NCBI RefSeq assembly: GCF_016834655.1 | Contig: NZ_JAENHP010000005.1 | Span: 406,912-470,911, forward strand | Source: Paractinoplanes ovalisporus | GTDB lineage: Bacteria; Actinomycetota; Actinomycetes; Mycobacteriales; Micromonosporaceae | Direction of reading: 5' to 3' | Length of the DNA: 64,000 nucleotides | Shown here: positions 57,722-64,000 of the stretch, one piece after another | Numbering within the stretch: position 1 is the first letter of the stretch | How the letters are laid out: every line of letters starts with the position of its first letter | The notes under the pieces: model-generated | The model's database searches: none | Told to the model about the DNA's origin: nothing | Seen by the model: the letters and a program-made list of their open reading frames with translations, nothing else | Position numbers and translations under genes: made by a program

Positions 57722-58020
57722 CCTGATGGGACCGGAACGCTCCGGAAGGGCGTGCCTACTTAGCGGTAACGCCGCACCGGCAGTGCGTCAGGGCAGCTCA
57801 GAACGACGTTTCATGGGACGCGTGTGGCTGAGTATTATTCGGCTGCCCTGACAGTCATATCGGTGCAGATCGATGAAATATCCATGCGCCTCGTGACCCC
57901 CCACACGAGACCGGAGGACCGTTTGAGACCGCTCCCCAAAGTTTTCCCGTCCGCGTTGATCCCGAGGGCTGTCCCCAGCCGTATCTCAGGCGACGGGGAA
58001 AGCTCCGGGCGGAGGTATCG

Positions 58021-58707
58021 ATGCATGCGGTGGCCGAACATCGGCTGGCGCCGGGCGGGGTGCGCCTGATGACACAGCAGCGTTCCGGTGGACGGTGGCA
58101 GTCACTTGACGGAGGCCGTAGTGCGGACGATGGTGGTTCTTCGGTGATTCCTAGGCAGGCGCCGCGGCATGAGGCCGCGACCCCCGCGGGGGCCAGTCAC
58201 GAAGACACTCTGGTCAAGATGCTCTATGAGGAGCACGCGGGACCTCTGCTGATGTTCGTCCTGCGCCTGACCGGCGGTGACCGGCAGCGCGCGGAAGACA
58301 TCGTGCAGGAGACCCTGCTCCGGGCGTGGCGCAACGCGCACCGTCTCGGCGCCCAGGGCCAGCAGTCGCTGCGTCCCTGGCTGGTGACCGTGGCTCGGCG
58401 GATCGCGATCGACGATCACCGCAGCGCGAGCGCCCGGCCGGCCGAGACGTACGACCGTGAGCTCGAGAGCTTCCCCAGCCAGGCCGACGACACCGACCGC
58501 GTTCTGCAGTCGATGACGGTCTCCGACGCGCTGCGCGAACTCAGCCAGTCGCACCGCGAGATCCTCATCGAGACGTACTTCCGGGGCCGCACGGTGCCGG
58601 AGGCGGCGGAGAAGCTCAACCTTCCGTTGGGTACCGCCAAGTCACGGGTGTATTACGCTCTGCGTGCGTTGCGGACGGCGTTGCAGCAGCGGGGGGTGAC
58701 CGAATGA
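58021..58707 (+). CDS. ECF sigma factor of surface-protein cluster
   Basis: Protein of 228 residues. Region 2: LVKMLYEEHAGPLLMFVLRLTGGDRQRAEDIVQETLLRAWRNAH; region 4: ALRELSQSHREILIETYFRGRTVPEAAEKLNLPLGTAKSRVYYALRALRTAL. It resembles SigL-type ECFs with a zinc anti-sigma partner. The ATG at 58021 has GGAGG 5 nt upstream and is preferred; ATG 58069 is possible. The stop overlaps the anti-sigma ATG (ATGA). It lies 300 bp downstream of a CelR-type box. Confidence 0.94.
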   Translation: MHAVAEHRLAPGGVRLMTQQRSGGRWQSLDGGRSADDGGSSVIPRQAPRHEAATPAGASHEDTLVKMLYEEHAGPLLMFVLRLTGGDRQRAEDIVQETLLRAWRNAHRLGAQGQQSLRPWLVTVARRIAIDDHRSASARPAETYDRELESFPSQADDTDRVLQSMTVSDALRELSQSHREILIETYFRGRTVPEAAEKLNLPLGTAKSRVYYALRALRTALQQRGVTE

Positions 58708-59486
58708 CACAGGAAGACCACTTCGACGTCGCGTCGTATGCACTGGGTGTGCTCGACGAGCACGACGCTTCGCGCTTCGAGGACCATCTCATCGAGTGCT
58801 CGCGTTGTGCGTACGAGCTCGAATCGTTCGTCGAGGTCGCCGACCTTCTGGCCGACGTCGACGCGAATTCGGTGATCGCCGCCGAGGAGACCCGGCGCGA
58901 CGGCTTCATGCTGCAGAAGGTGATCGGTGAGGTCGCCCACGAGCGGCACCGGGCCAACAGTCGCCGGCTCTACTCGCTGGCCGCCGCGGTCGTCATCTTC
59001 GCGATGCTGTCGATCGGCGCGTTCTTCGTGGGCGGGCAGGTGTTCGGCAACGACAGCGCCGACCCGTCCACCACGAACACCGCCCAGCGCGGCAACACCC
59101 AGCTCGACCCGCTGCCCAACACGGACGGCGGACCGGGCATCGGCGGCCCCGACCTGACGGGTGAGCGCTACGACGGTTCCGACCCCCGTACGGGAGTGGC
59201 GGCGTCGGTCGCGTTCGAGAAGAAGGCGTTCGGCACCCAGGTCTCGTTCGCCATCTCCAACATCAGCGGTCCGAAGGAGTGCCGGCTCGTCGCCGTGCAC
59301 ACCGACGGCACCACTGAGCCGCTGATGTCGTGGACGGTGGGGGAGAACGGCTGGGGCACGGCCAAGAACGCCGAGCCGCTGCTGCTGCAGGCCGTGACGG
59401 CCACCCCGCGCGACCAGATCGCCCACGTGCAGGTTCAGGAGGTCGCCGCGAACGGCGCCGGCGAGACGCTGGTGCGCGTTCCGTAA
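58704..59486 (+). CDS. Zinc-containing anti-sigma factor
   Basis: Protein of 260 residues. The N-terminal ZAS domain has the HxxxCxxC zinc motif in EDHLIECSRCAYELE. One membrane segment (LYSLAAAVVIFAMLSIGAFFVGG) and an extracytoplasmic beta-rich domain (AASVAFEKKAFGTQVSFAISNISGPKECRLVAVHTDG) follow. It should hold the coupled ECF sigma inactive until the outer domain is disturbed. The layout is like RslA partners of SigL. A strong terminator follows. Confidence 0.93.
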   Translation: MTQEDHFDVASYALGVLDEHDASRFEDHLIECSRCAYELESFVEVADLLADVDANSVIAAEETRRDGFMLQKVIGEVAHERHRANSRRLYSLAAAVVIFAMLSIGAFFVGGQVFGNDSADPSTTNTAQRGNTQLDPLPNTDGGPGIGGPDLTGERYDGSDPRTGVAASVAFEKKAFGTQVSFAISNISGPKECRLVAVHTDGTTEPLMSWTVGENGWGTAKNAEPLLLQAVTATPRDQIAHVQVQEVAANGAGETLVRVP

Positions 59487-59500
59487 CGACCCCAATACGG

Positions 59501-59540
59501 AAAAAGGATCCCGGCCGAACGGCCGGGATCCTTTCTTTTT
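59501..59540 (+). terminator. Rho-independent terminator after anti-sigma gene
   Basis: A 14-bp stem (AAAGGATCCCGGCC / GGCCGGGATCCTTT) with loop GAAC, followed by CTTTTT. Confidence 0.93.
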
Positions 59541-59671
59541 GCTTAGCCAAGCAGCTCCCGCGGGGTCCCGCCAAAAACTCGGAAATTGATGGGAACTTTC
59601 TTCAACCGCCGTGACCCCGTCCGCGTACTACAGCCCGGAAACGCCAGACGAAGAAACAGCCTGGAGGGCAA

Positions 59672-60397
59672 GTGGTTCCGGAGAAGCGAAAGTTGATGGT
59701 CGTCGGCGCCGCACTCGCCGCGGCGTTCGCAGTGACCGGCTGCGCCCCGAAGGGATACAACGGCGCGGACTACGGCGACTCGGCCGTGCCGGCCGGGGCC
59801 AACGCCGAGGCCACCGCGGACCCGGCGGCGACCGCCGACCCGTCGGCCACGAGCGACCCGGTCGCCGAGGCCGACCCCAACGCGACCGACGGCCCGGGCG
59901 ACCCCAACGCCGCCCCCGAGCTCAGCGCCGACGAGGCGACCAACTCGCTGACCGGCACCAAGGTCGCGCGGATGGGCAAGGTCGTCGTCAACGACGAAGG
60001 CTTCGTGCTCTACCGCTTCGACAACGACGGCAACAACCCGGCCAAGTCGAACTGTGCCGGTGAGTGCGCCGAGATCTGGCCGGCGGCCCTGACCAACGAC
60101 GGCAAGCCGACCCTCAAGGGCGTCGACTCGAAGCTGGTCGGCACGGTCACCCGGGCCGACGGCAGCAAGCAGCTCACCCTCAAGGGCTGGCCGCTCTACA
60201 CCTACATCGGTGACAAGAAGCCGGGCAACTGGAAGGGCCAGAACGTCAACGGCTCCTGGTTCGTGATCCAGCCCGACGGCGCCAAGAACCTCACCTGCCT
60301 GCCCAAGGTGTCCAAGCCCGTGGCTCCGCCCGCCGGTGACGATTCCGGCGCGGATTCGGGTGACGACTCCGGCACCGGCAGTGACTACAGCTACTGA
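59672..60397 (+). CDS. COG4315-type secreted lipoprotein
   Basis: Protein of 241 residues. The signal peptide KLMVVGAALAAAFAVTGC has a lipobox Cys at its end. The Ala/Asp-rich linker (DPAATADPSATSDPVAEADPN) leads to two Lipoprotein_15 repeats: YRFDNDGNNPAKSNCAGECAEIWPAAL (paired Cys) and LYTYIGDKKPGNWKGQNVNGSWFVIQPDG. The C-terminal tail is Asp/Ser-rich. GTG at 59672 has GGAGGG just upstream. Members of this family are surface-exposed and of unknown function. It is probably under the adjacent sigma factor, though a terminator separates them. Confidence 0.92.
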   Translation: MVPEKRKLMVVGAALAAAFAVTGCAPKGYNGADYGDSAVPAGANAEATADPAATADPSATSDPVAEADPNATDGPGDPNAAPELSADEATNSLTGTKVARMGKVVVNDEGFVLYRFDNDGNNPAKSNCAGECAEIWPAALTNDGKPTLKGVDSKLVGTVTRADGSKQLTLKGWPLYTYIGDKKPGNWKGQNVNGSWFVIQPDGAKNLTCLPKVSKPVAPPAGDDSGADSGDDSGTGSDYSY

Positions 60398-60453
60398 TTA
60401 GTCCGCCGCTTAAGAACTCCTTTAACAAATCGCTCTTTCGGAGGTTGAGGAAA

Positions 60454-61242
60454 ATGCTTACCACTCGCACTTCGCGCCGTACGACGCGATGGTTGGTGGG
60501 CATTTCAGCGGCGGCTCTGACGTTCCTGCTCGCGCCGGTGAGCCCGGTTCAGGCGGCTCCCGGCGACCCGATTCCGGTGCCCAGCTCCAACGGGCTGAGC
60601 GACAAGGGCGTCGGCGCGATCAGCGACGCCGACAAGGATTTCGTCATCAAGGTCCGGCTCGCCGGGCTCTGGGAGATCCCGGCCGGCAACATGGCGGTCG
60701 AGAAGTCGAACGACCAGCGGGTCGTCAAGATCGGCCAGTCGATCGCGGCGCAGCACGTCGTGCTCGACAAGCTCGACCGCGAGGTCGCCAAGAAGCTCAA
60801 CATCGACCTGCCGAGCAAGCCGAACGACGACCAGCAGTTCTGGCTGCAGGAGATGAAGGACGCGAACGCGACGACGTTCGACCAGATCTTCATCGACCGC
60901 CTCCGCGCCGCGCACGGCAAGATCTTCCCGGCCATCGCGACGATCCGTTCCACCACCCGTAACGACTCCGTGCGCAAGCTGGCCCAAGAGGCCAACCAGT
61001 TCGTCATGACGCACATGACGCTGCTGGAGTCGAGCAACATCGTCGACTACGCGGCGCTTCCCACAGCTCCCGCCCCCGCGAACCCCGGCAGTGGACCGGT
61101 CCCGGTGGACGGGCAGATGCTCGCGGCTGCCAGCAGCAGTGGCGGTATTCCGGGCGTCAGCACCACCGTGATCCTGCTCGTCCTCGCCGCCGCTCTCGTG
61201 GCCGGCGTCATCACGTCCATGCGCATCTTCCGGGCCCGGTAG
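60454..61242 (+). CDS. DUF4142 domain protein, membrane-anchored
   Basis: Protein of 262 residues. A signal peptide (WLVGISAAALTFLLAPVSPVQA) is followed by a DUF4142 four-helix core: ISDADKDFVIKVRLAGLWEIPAGNMAVEKS, VVKIGQSIAAQHVVLDKLDREVAKKLN and FDQIFIDRLRAAHGKIFPAIATI. A C-terminal membrane helix (VILLVLAAALVAGVITSM) with a basic tail anchors it. The core is similar to ferritin-like surface proteins, but metal ligands are not clear. ATG at 60454 is preferred over TTG 60445, which abuts the SD. Confidence 0.92.
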   Translation: MLTTRTSRRTTRWLVGISAAALTFLLAPVSPVQAAPGDPIPVPSSNGLSDKGVGAISDADKDFVIKVRLAGLWEIPAGNMAVEKSNDQRVVKIGQSIAAQHVVLDKLDREVAKKLNIDLPSKPNDDQQFWLQEMKDANATTFDQIFIDRLRAAHGKIFPAIATIRSTTRNDSVRKLAQEANQFVMTHMTLLESSNIVDYAALPTAPAPANPGSGPVPVDGQMLAAASSSGGIPGVSTTVILLVLAAALVAGVITSMRIFRAR

Positions 61243-61284
61243 CCCCAACCGAGTCCAGTCGCGTAAGAGAAAGGTGTCACCCCC

Positions 61285-62544
61285 ATGCGAAGGTCCAAGT
61301 ACCGGCGCGCATCCAGGAGCAGTAACAACTGGTTCAGTGGTAAGCGCCGCATCATCGCGGTAGCCGCCACGCTGGTGGCCTTCGGCGGCATCGTGACCGT
61401 CACCCAGGTCTCCAACGCGAGCACCGACCGGACGCAGAAGAAGGCACTGGCCGCGTGCGACCAGGTGCAGGCGCCGAAGCGTACGAACCTCTCCACGGAG
61501 ACGAAGCGAGGCACGTACTCCACCAACGGCGGCCGGGTCACCCAGCACCCGGACGACGGCGCGGGTGACACCGTGTCGACCCAGACGCTGCGTACGCGTT
61601 GCCGCAACTGGGTGATGAACAACGTCGGCAACAACAACGGCGGCGGCAACCAGACCCCGCCCACCGAGGCCGCGACCACCGCTCCGGCCGCCGACCCGAG
61701 CGCGGGTGGCGAGCAGGGCAACGGTGAAGAGGGCAACAACGGCGGCGACCAGGGCCAGGGCGACAACGGCCAGGGCGACAACGGCCAGGGCGACAACGGT
61801 CAGGGCAACGGCGAAGAGGGCAACAACGGCGGTGACCAGGGCCAGGGCGACAACGGCCAGGGTAACGGCGACAACGGCCAGGGCAACGGCGAAGAGGGCA
61901 ACAACGGTGGCGACCAGGGCGGCGACCAGCCCGACCCCGAGCCCACCGAGGAGCAGACCACTCCGCCTCCCGGCGCCGGCCTGGGCGTGCTGACCAACAG
62001 CTGTGACACCAGCAACCTGACCCCGCACAACGGCTTCCAGGAAGGCAGCCGCTGCGTCTCGACCGAGTTCGGTGAGGTCGGCGAGGCCAGCGCCAACCCG
62101 AGCCTGCTGATCACCAACGCGCCGACCCGGGTCGCCCCGAACACCCCGTTCACGATCACCGTGAGCACCCGCAACCTGATCCGTGACCGGTTCCTCGCGG
62201 CCGGCCAGGGTGGTTACTACGTGGAGTCCTCGGTTCTGGCCAACGGCCTGGTCCGCGGTCACTTCCACACCGCCTGCCGCATGCTGGCCAGCACCAACGA
62301 GGCCCCCGCGCCCGACCCGGTCCCCGCGTTCTTCGTGGCGACCGAGGACAGCCGCGGTGGCGCCCAGCCCGACTCGGTGCAGATCCAGGTGCCGGGCCTG
62401 CCCGACGCCGGCACCGCGCAGTGCGCCTCGTGGGCCGGTGACGGTTCGCACCGCATCCCGATGATGGTCCGGGCCAACCAGACGCCCGCCTTCGACGTGG
62501 TGAAGATCCAGGTCGGCAACCGCCGTGGCGGCGGTCGCAACTGA
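61285..62544 (+). CDS. Secreted repeat protein with Gln/Gly/Asn/Asp-rich linker and C-terminal domain
   Basis: Protein of 419 residues. The signal segment (IIAVAATLVAFGGIVTVTQV) is followed by a globular part with two Cys (ALAACDQVQAPKR, LRTRCRNWVMN). About 80 residues of NGEEGNNGGDQ and GQGDN repeats follow. The C-terminal domain (about 150 residues) has three Cys and beta-strand character (FTITVSTRNLIRDRF, YYVESSVLANGLVRGHFHTACRML). Such proteins in Micromonosporaceae are often mis-named Pecanex-like. It is third in the row after the sigma/anti-sigma genes. The role is probably structural at the cell surface, not proven. Confidence 0.85.
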   Translation: MRRSKYRRASRSSNNWFSGKRRIIAVAATLVAFGGIVTVTQVSNASTDRTQKKALAACDQVQAPKRTNLSTETKRGTYSTNGGRVTQHPDDGAGDTVSTQTLRTRCRNWVMNNVGNNNGGGNQTPPTEAATTAPAADPSAGGEQGNGEEGNNGGDQGQGDNGQGDNGQGDNGQGNGEEGNNGGDQGQGDNGQGNGDNGQGNGEEGNNGGDQGGDQPDPEPTEEQTTPPPGAGLGVLTNSCDTSNLTPHNGFQEGSRCVSTEFGEVGEASANPSLLITNAPTRVAPNTPFTITVSTRNLIRDRFLAAGQGGYYVESSVLANGLVRGHFHTACRMLASTNEAPAPDPVPAFFVATEDSRGGAQPDSVQIQVPGLPDAGTAQCASWAGDGSHRIPMMVRANQTPAFDVVKIQVGNRRGGGRN

Positions 62545-62573
62545 TGAAGATCTAGGAGCCACGCCGCGAATCC

Positions 62574-62646
62574 CGGAGGCGAACCTGACCGGGGCTGGGG
62601 TCACCGACATGACCCCCGTCCCGGACAGGGCCCCCCATCGCCTCCG
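62574..62646 (+). terminator. Nested hairpin downstream of surface-protein gene
   Basis: Outer arms CGGAGGCGA (62574-62582) and TCGCCTCCG (62638-62646) enclose an inner hairpin GGGGTCA/TGACCCC (62597-62616). The structure lacks a U-tract and lies 30-100 nt after the stop. Confidence 0.45.
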
Positions 62647-62730
62647 GACCGTCGCCCATCCCCCTGACGGACGACAGCAGCGGCCGCTCCATGGCGATCC
62701 GGACCACTCGGGTGTCCGGTCGCCCCTTCC

Positions 62731-62822
62731 GATGGCCCTGACCGGGAGCGCGGTCAGGGCCATCGGGCTGTCCGGTCGCGCTGGGGCCGATGGCCCTGAC
62801 CGGGAGCGCGGTCAGGGCTATC
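62731..62822. repeat. 58-bp repeat with 13-bp hairpin, two copies
   Basis: Perfect stem GATGGCCCTGACC / GGTCAGGGCCATC with an 8-nt loop at 62731-62764. A second copy at 62789-62822 has one G-T pair. The two are 58 bp apart and are followed by partial copies to about 62900. The whole interval 62545-62953 contains no gene. Confidence 0.85.
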
Positions 62823-62953
62823 GGCTTGTCCGGTCGCGCTGGGGCCGATGGCGCTGGGCCTTTCCGATGGCGCTGGGTCCGTCCGGGCGCGCTGGGGCCG
62901 GTGACGCCGCCGGGCCGGTGGGCAATCGTGCGGCGAAGTGGCAGAGTGTGCCG

Positions 62954-63856
62954 GTGAGCTCGACCCGCACGCTGGCCCCGCCGGAGCGCTACCACTTCGG
63001 CGCCTCGGTCCGGCCGCTGGTGGTCCCCAAGCACGACCCGTGCGGCCGCTTCACCGGCGACGACCTCTGGCTCGCCCTGCGCACCCCCGACGGCCCGGCT
63101 ACTCTGCACCTGTCCCGCTCGAAGACGGACCTGACGGCCACCGGCTACGGCCCGGGCGCCGAGTGGGTTCTCGAGCACGCCGACGCCATCGCCGGCCTCC
63201 GGGACGATCTGAGCGGCTTCCCGGCCCTGGCCGCGGCGCACCCGCTCGTCGAGCGTCTGGCCAGGACCTTCGCCGGCGTACGGCTTCCGCGCACCGGCCT
63301 GGTCTTCCGGAGCGTTCTGCGGGCGGTCCTCGAGCAGAAGGTCACCGGCAAGGAGGCGCACCGGGCGTACCGGCTGATCTGCGCCCGCCTCAGCGAGCCG
63401 GCGCCCGGCCCGGTCGAGCTGCATCTCCCGCCCGACCCGGCCGTGATCGCGGCGACGCCGTACTGGGTGTTCCACCCGTTCGGGGTCGAGCAGCGCCGCA
63501 CCCAGGCCCTGCAGCGGGCCGCCCTGGTCGCCGACCGGCTGGAGCGCTGCGCCGACGCGGCCGAGGCCACGACCCGGCTGACCGCGCTGCCCGGCATCGG
63601 CCCGTGGACCGCGGCCGAGGTGGTCCGGGTCGCGTACGGCGATCCCGACGCGGTGAGTGTGGGCGACTTCCACATCCCCAACACGGTGGCATGGGCGCTG
63701 GCCGGCGAGACCCGCGGCACCGACGCCCGGATGCTGGAGCTGCTGGCGCCGTTCGTGGGGCACCGGGGCCGGGTCTGCGACCTGTTGGCCCACGGCGGCA
63801 TCGGGGCGCCCAAGTTCGGACCGCGCATGCCGATCCGCTCGTTCGCGCGCTTCTGA
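62954..63856 (+). CDS. DNA-3-methyladenine glycosylase II (AlkA-like)
   Basis: Protein of 300 residues. The N-terminal AlkA-type beta part is followed by the HhH-GPD domain: VLRAVLEQKVTGKEAHRAYRLI, RLTALPGIGPWTAAEVVRVAYGDPDAVSVGDFHIP (hairpin and catalytic Asp) and LAPFVGHRGRVCDLLAHG. It removes alkylated bases in base-excision repair. GTG at 62954 is used because the longer frame runs through palindromic repeats; GTG 62948 is also possible. The ribosome site is weak. Confidence 0.93.
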   Translation: MSSTRTLAPPERYHFGASVRPLVVPKHDPCGRFTGDDLWLALRTPDGPATLHLSRSKTDLTATGYGPGAEWVLEHADAIAGLRDDLSGFPALAAAHPLVERLARTFAGVRLPRTGLVFRSVLRAVLEQKVTGKEAHRAYRLICARLSEPAPGPVELHLPPDPAVIAATPYWVFHPFGVEQRRTQALQRAALVADRLERCADAAEATTRLTALPGIGPWTAAEVVRVAYGDPDAVSVGDFHIPNTVAWALAGETRGTDARMLELLAPFVGHRGRVCDLLAHGGIGAPKFGPRMPIRSFARF

Positions 63857-63877
63857 GGGGGTCAAGGGCGACGGCGC

Positions 63878-64000
63878 GGGCGGGTCATTGGGCGTGCGCG
63901 CGGGCGGGTCATTGGGCGTGCGCGCGGGCGGGTCATTGGGCGTGCGCGCGGGCGGGTCATTGGGCGTGCGCGCGGGCGGGTCATTGGGCGTGCGCGCGGG
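63878..64000. repeat. 24-bp tandem repeat, at least 5 copies, continuing past the window
   Basis: The unit GGGCGGGTCATTGGGCGTGC plus GCGC repeats exactly at 63878, 63902, 63926, 63950 and 63974 and starts again at 63998. It is G-rich on this strand. Confidence 0.93.

Larger units (their letters stand above)
57332..58020. other. Gene-free 0.7-kb interval with repeats, DnaA boxes and a CelR/CebR-type box
   Basis: It holds three degenerate copies of CTGATCTTGCGTGGG-like sequence (57363, 57397, 57434), two DnaA boxes 40 bp apart and the palindrome TGGGAGCGCTCCCA. An AT-richer stretch near 57810-57900 may contain the promoter of the following sigma gene. No convincing gene is present. Confidence 0.6.

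Noticed and set aside
1..64000. tRNA, rRNA, integrase, transposase and riboswitch signals
   Set aside because: Intergenic regions were read for cloverleaf ends, integrase/transposase motifs and known leader structures, and none was convincing by eye.

Overview
The window is a continuous piece of a high-GC actinobacterial chromosome. No rRNA or tRNA genes, integrases, transposases or CRISPR arrays were seen. A Micromonosporaceae genome, probably Actinoplanes-like, fits best. Supporting signs are the coproporphyrin-dependent heme genes (hemE, cgoX, chdC), a DUF3000 gene, a biotin synthase auxiliary protein, Actinobacteria-type DnaA boxes, a cellulose-regulator-type box, and many genes whose start codon lies 6-7 nt after a TANNNT -10 box (leaderless transcripts). 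The genus is inferred, not proven.

Layout. 1-3.8 kb: end of a response regulator, its histidine kinase, a DUF2637 membrane protein and a Pro/Gln-rich membrane protein. 3.9-7.2 kb: fadB/fadA beta-oxidation pair. 7.2-8.2 kb: gene-poor stretch with a dispersed repeat, a 46-residue CxxC mini-protein and a 33-bp tandem repeat. 8.2-11.6 kb: ribonuclease D, a membrane-anchored trypsin-like protease, a very long hairpin and a DUF3000 gene. 11.6-14.9 kb: heme genes. 15-17.6 kb: ElaA acetyltransferase, small glycogen-binding-type domain protein, thyA-folA. 17.7-20.7 kb: polyprenyl-phosphate glycosyltransferase, and a minus-strand DUF3037/HipA-like kinase pair. 20.7-25.4 kb: LigC ligase, secreted peptidase, potassium channel, GNAT and a stand-alone LigD-type polymerase. 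25.4-28.8 kb: msrB, a PH-like protein and an LPXTG protein flanked on both sides by inverted copies of dispersed repeats. 28.8-40.7 kb: dGTPase, LURP-one-like protein, MBL hydrolase, DUF218, glycosyltransferase, ArsR-MFS pair with a striking operator, lipid kinase, GAF protein, PfkB kinase-GH65 phosphorylase pair, DUF1697. 40.9-44.7 kb: divergent biotin locus (bioF-bioD versus bioB-bsaP), BioD carrying a long N-terminal extension. 44.8-49.2 kb: two ACT-domain proteins, a 39-residue Cys-rich protein with a RibD-type reductase, and an ECF sigma factor with its partner. 49.4-55.8 kb: a four-gene recombination operon HerA-like ATPase / SbcD / SbcC / NurA-like nuclease. 55.9-57.3 kb: TetR regulator divergent from a methyltransferase with two tandem palindromes between them. 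57.3-62.6 kb: gene-free stretch with two DnaA boxes and a CelR/CebR-type box, then an ECF sigma/anti-sigma pair followed by three secreted or surface proteins. 62.6-64 kb: palindromic repeats, an AlkA-type glycosylase and a 24-bp tandem repeat running off the end.

The most notable items are the HerA-Mre11-Rad50-NurA gene order (an archaeal-style DNA-end-processing set with an altered P-loop in the HerA-like protein), the HipA-like kinase/DUF3037 module, the inverted repeat architecture around 25.7-28.8 kb, the BioD extension and the near-perfect hairpin at 10.9 kb. All functional statements rest on motif reading by eye; no database search was run.
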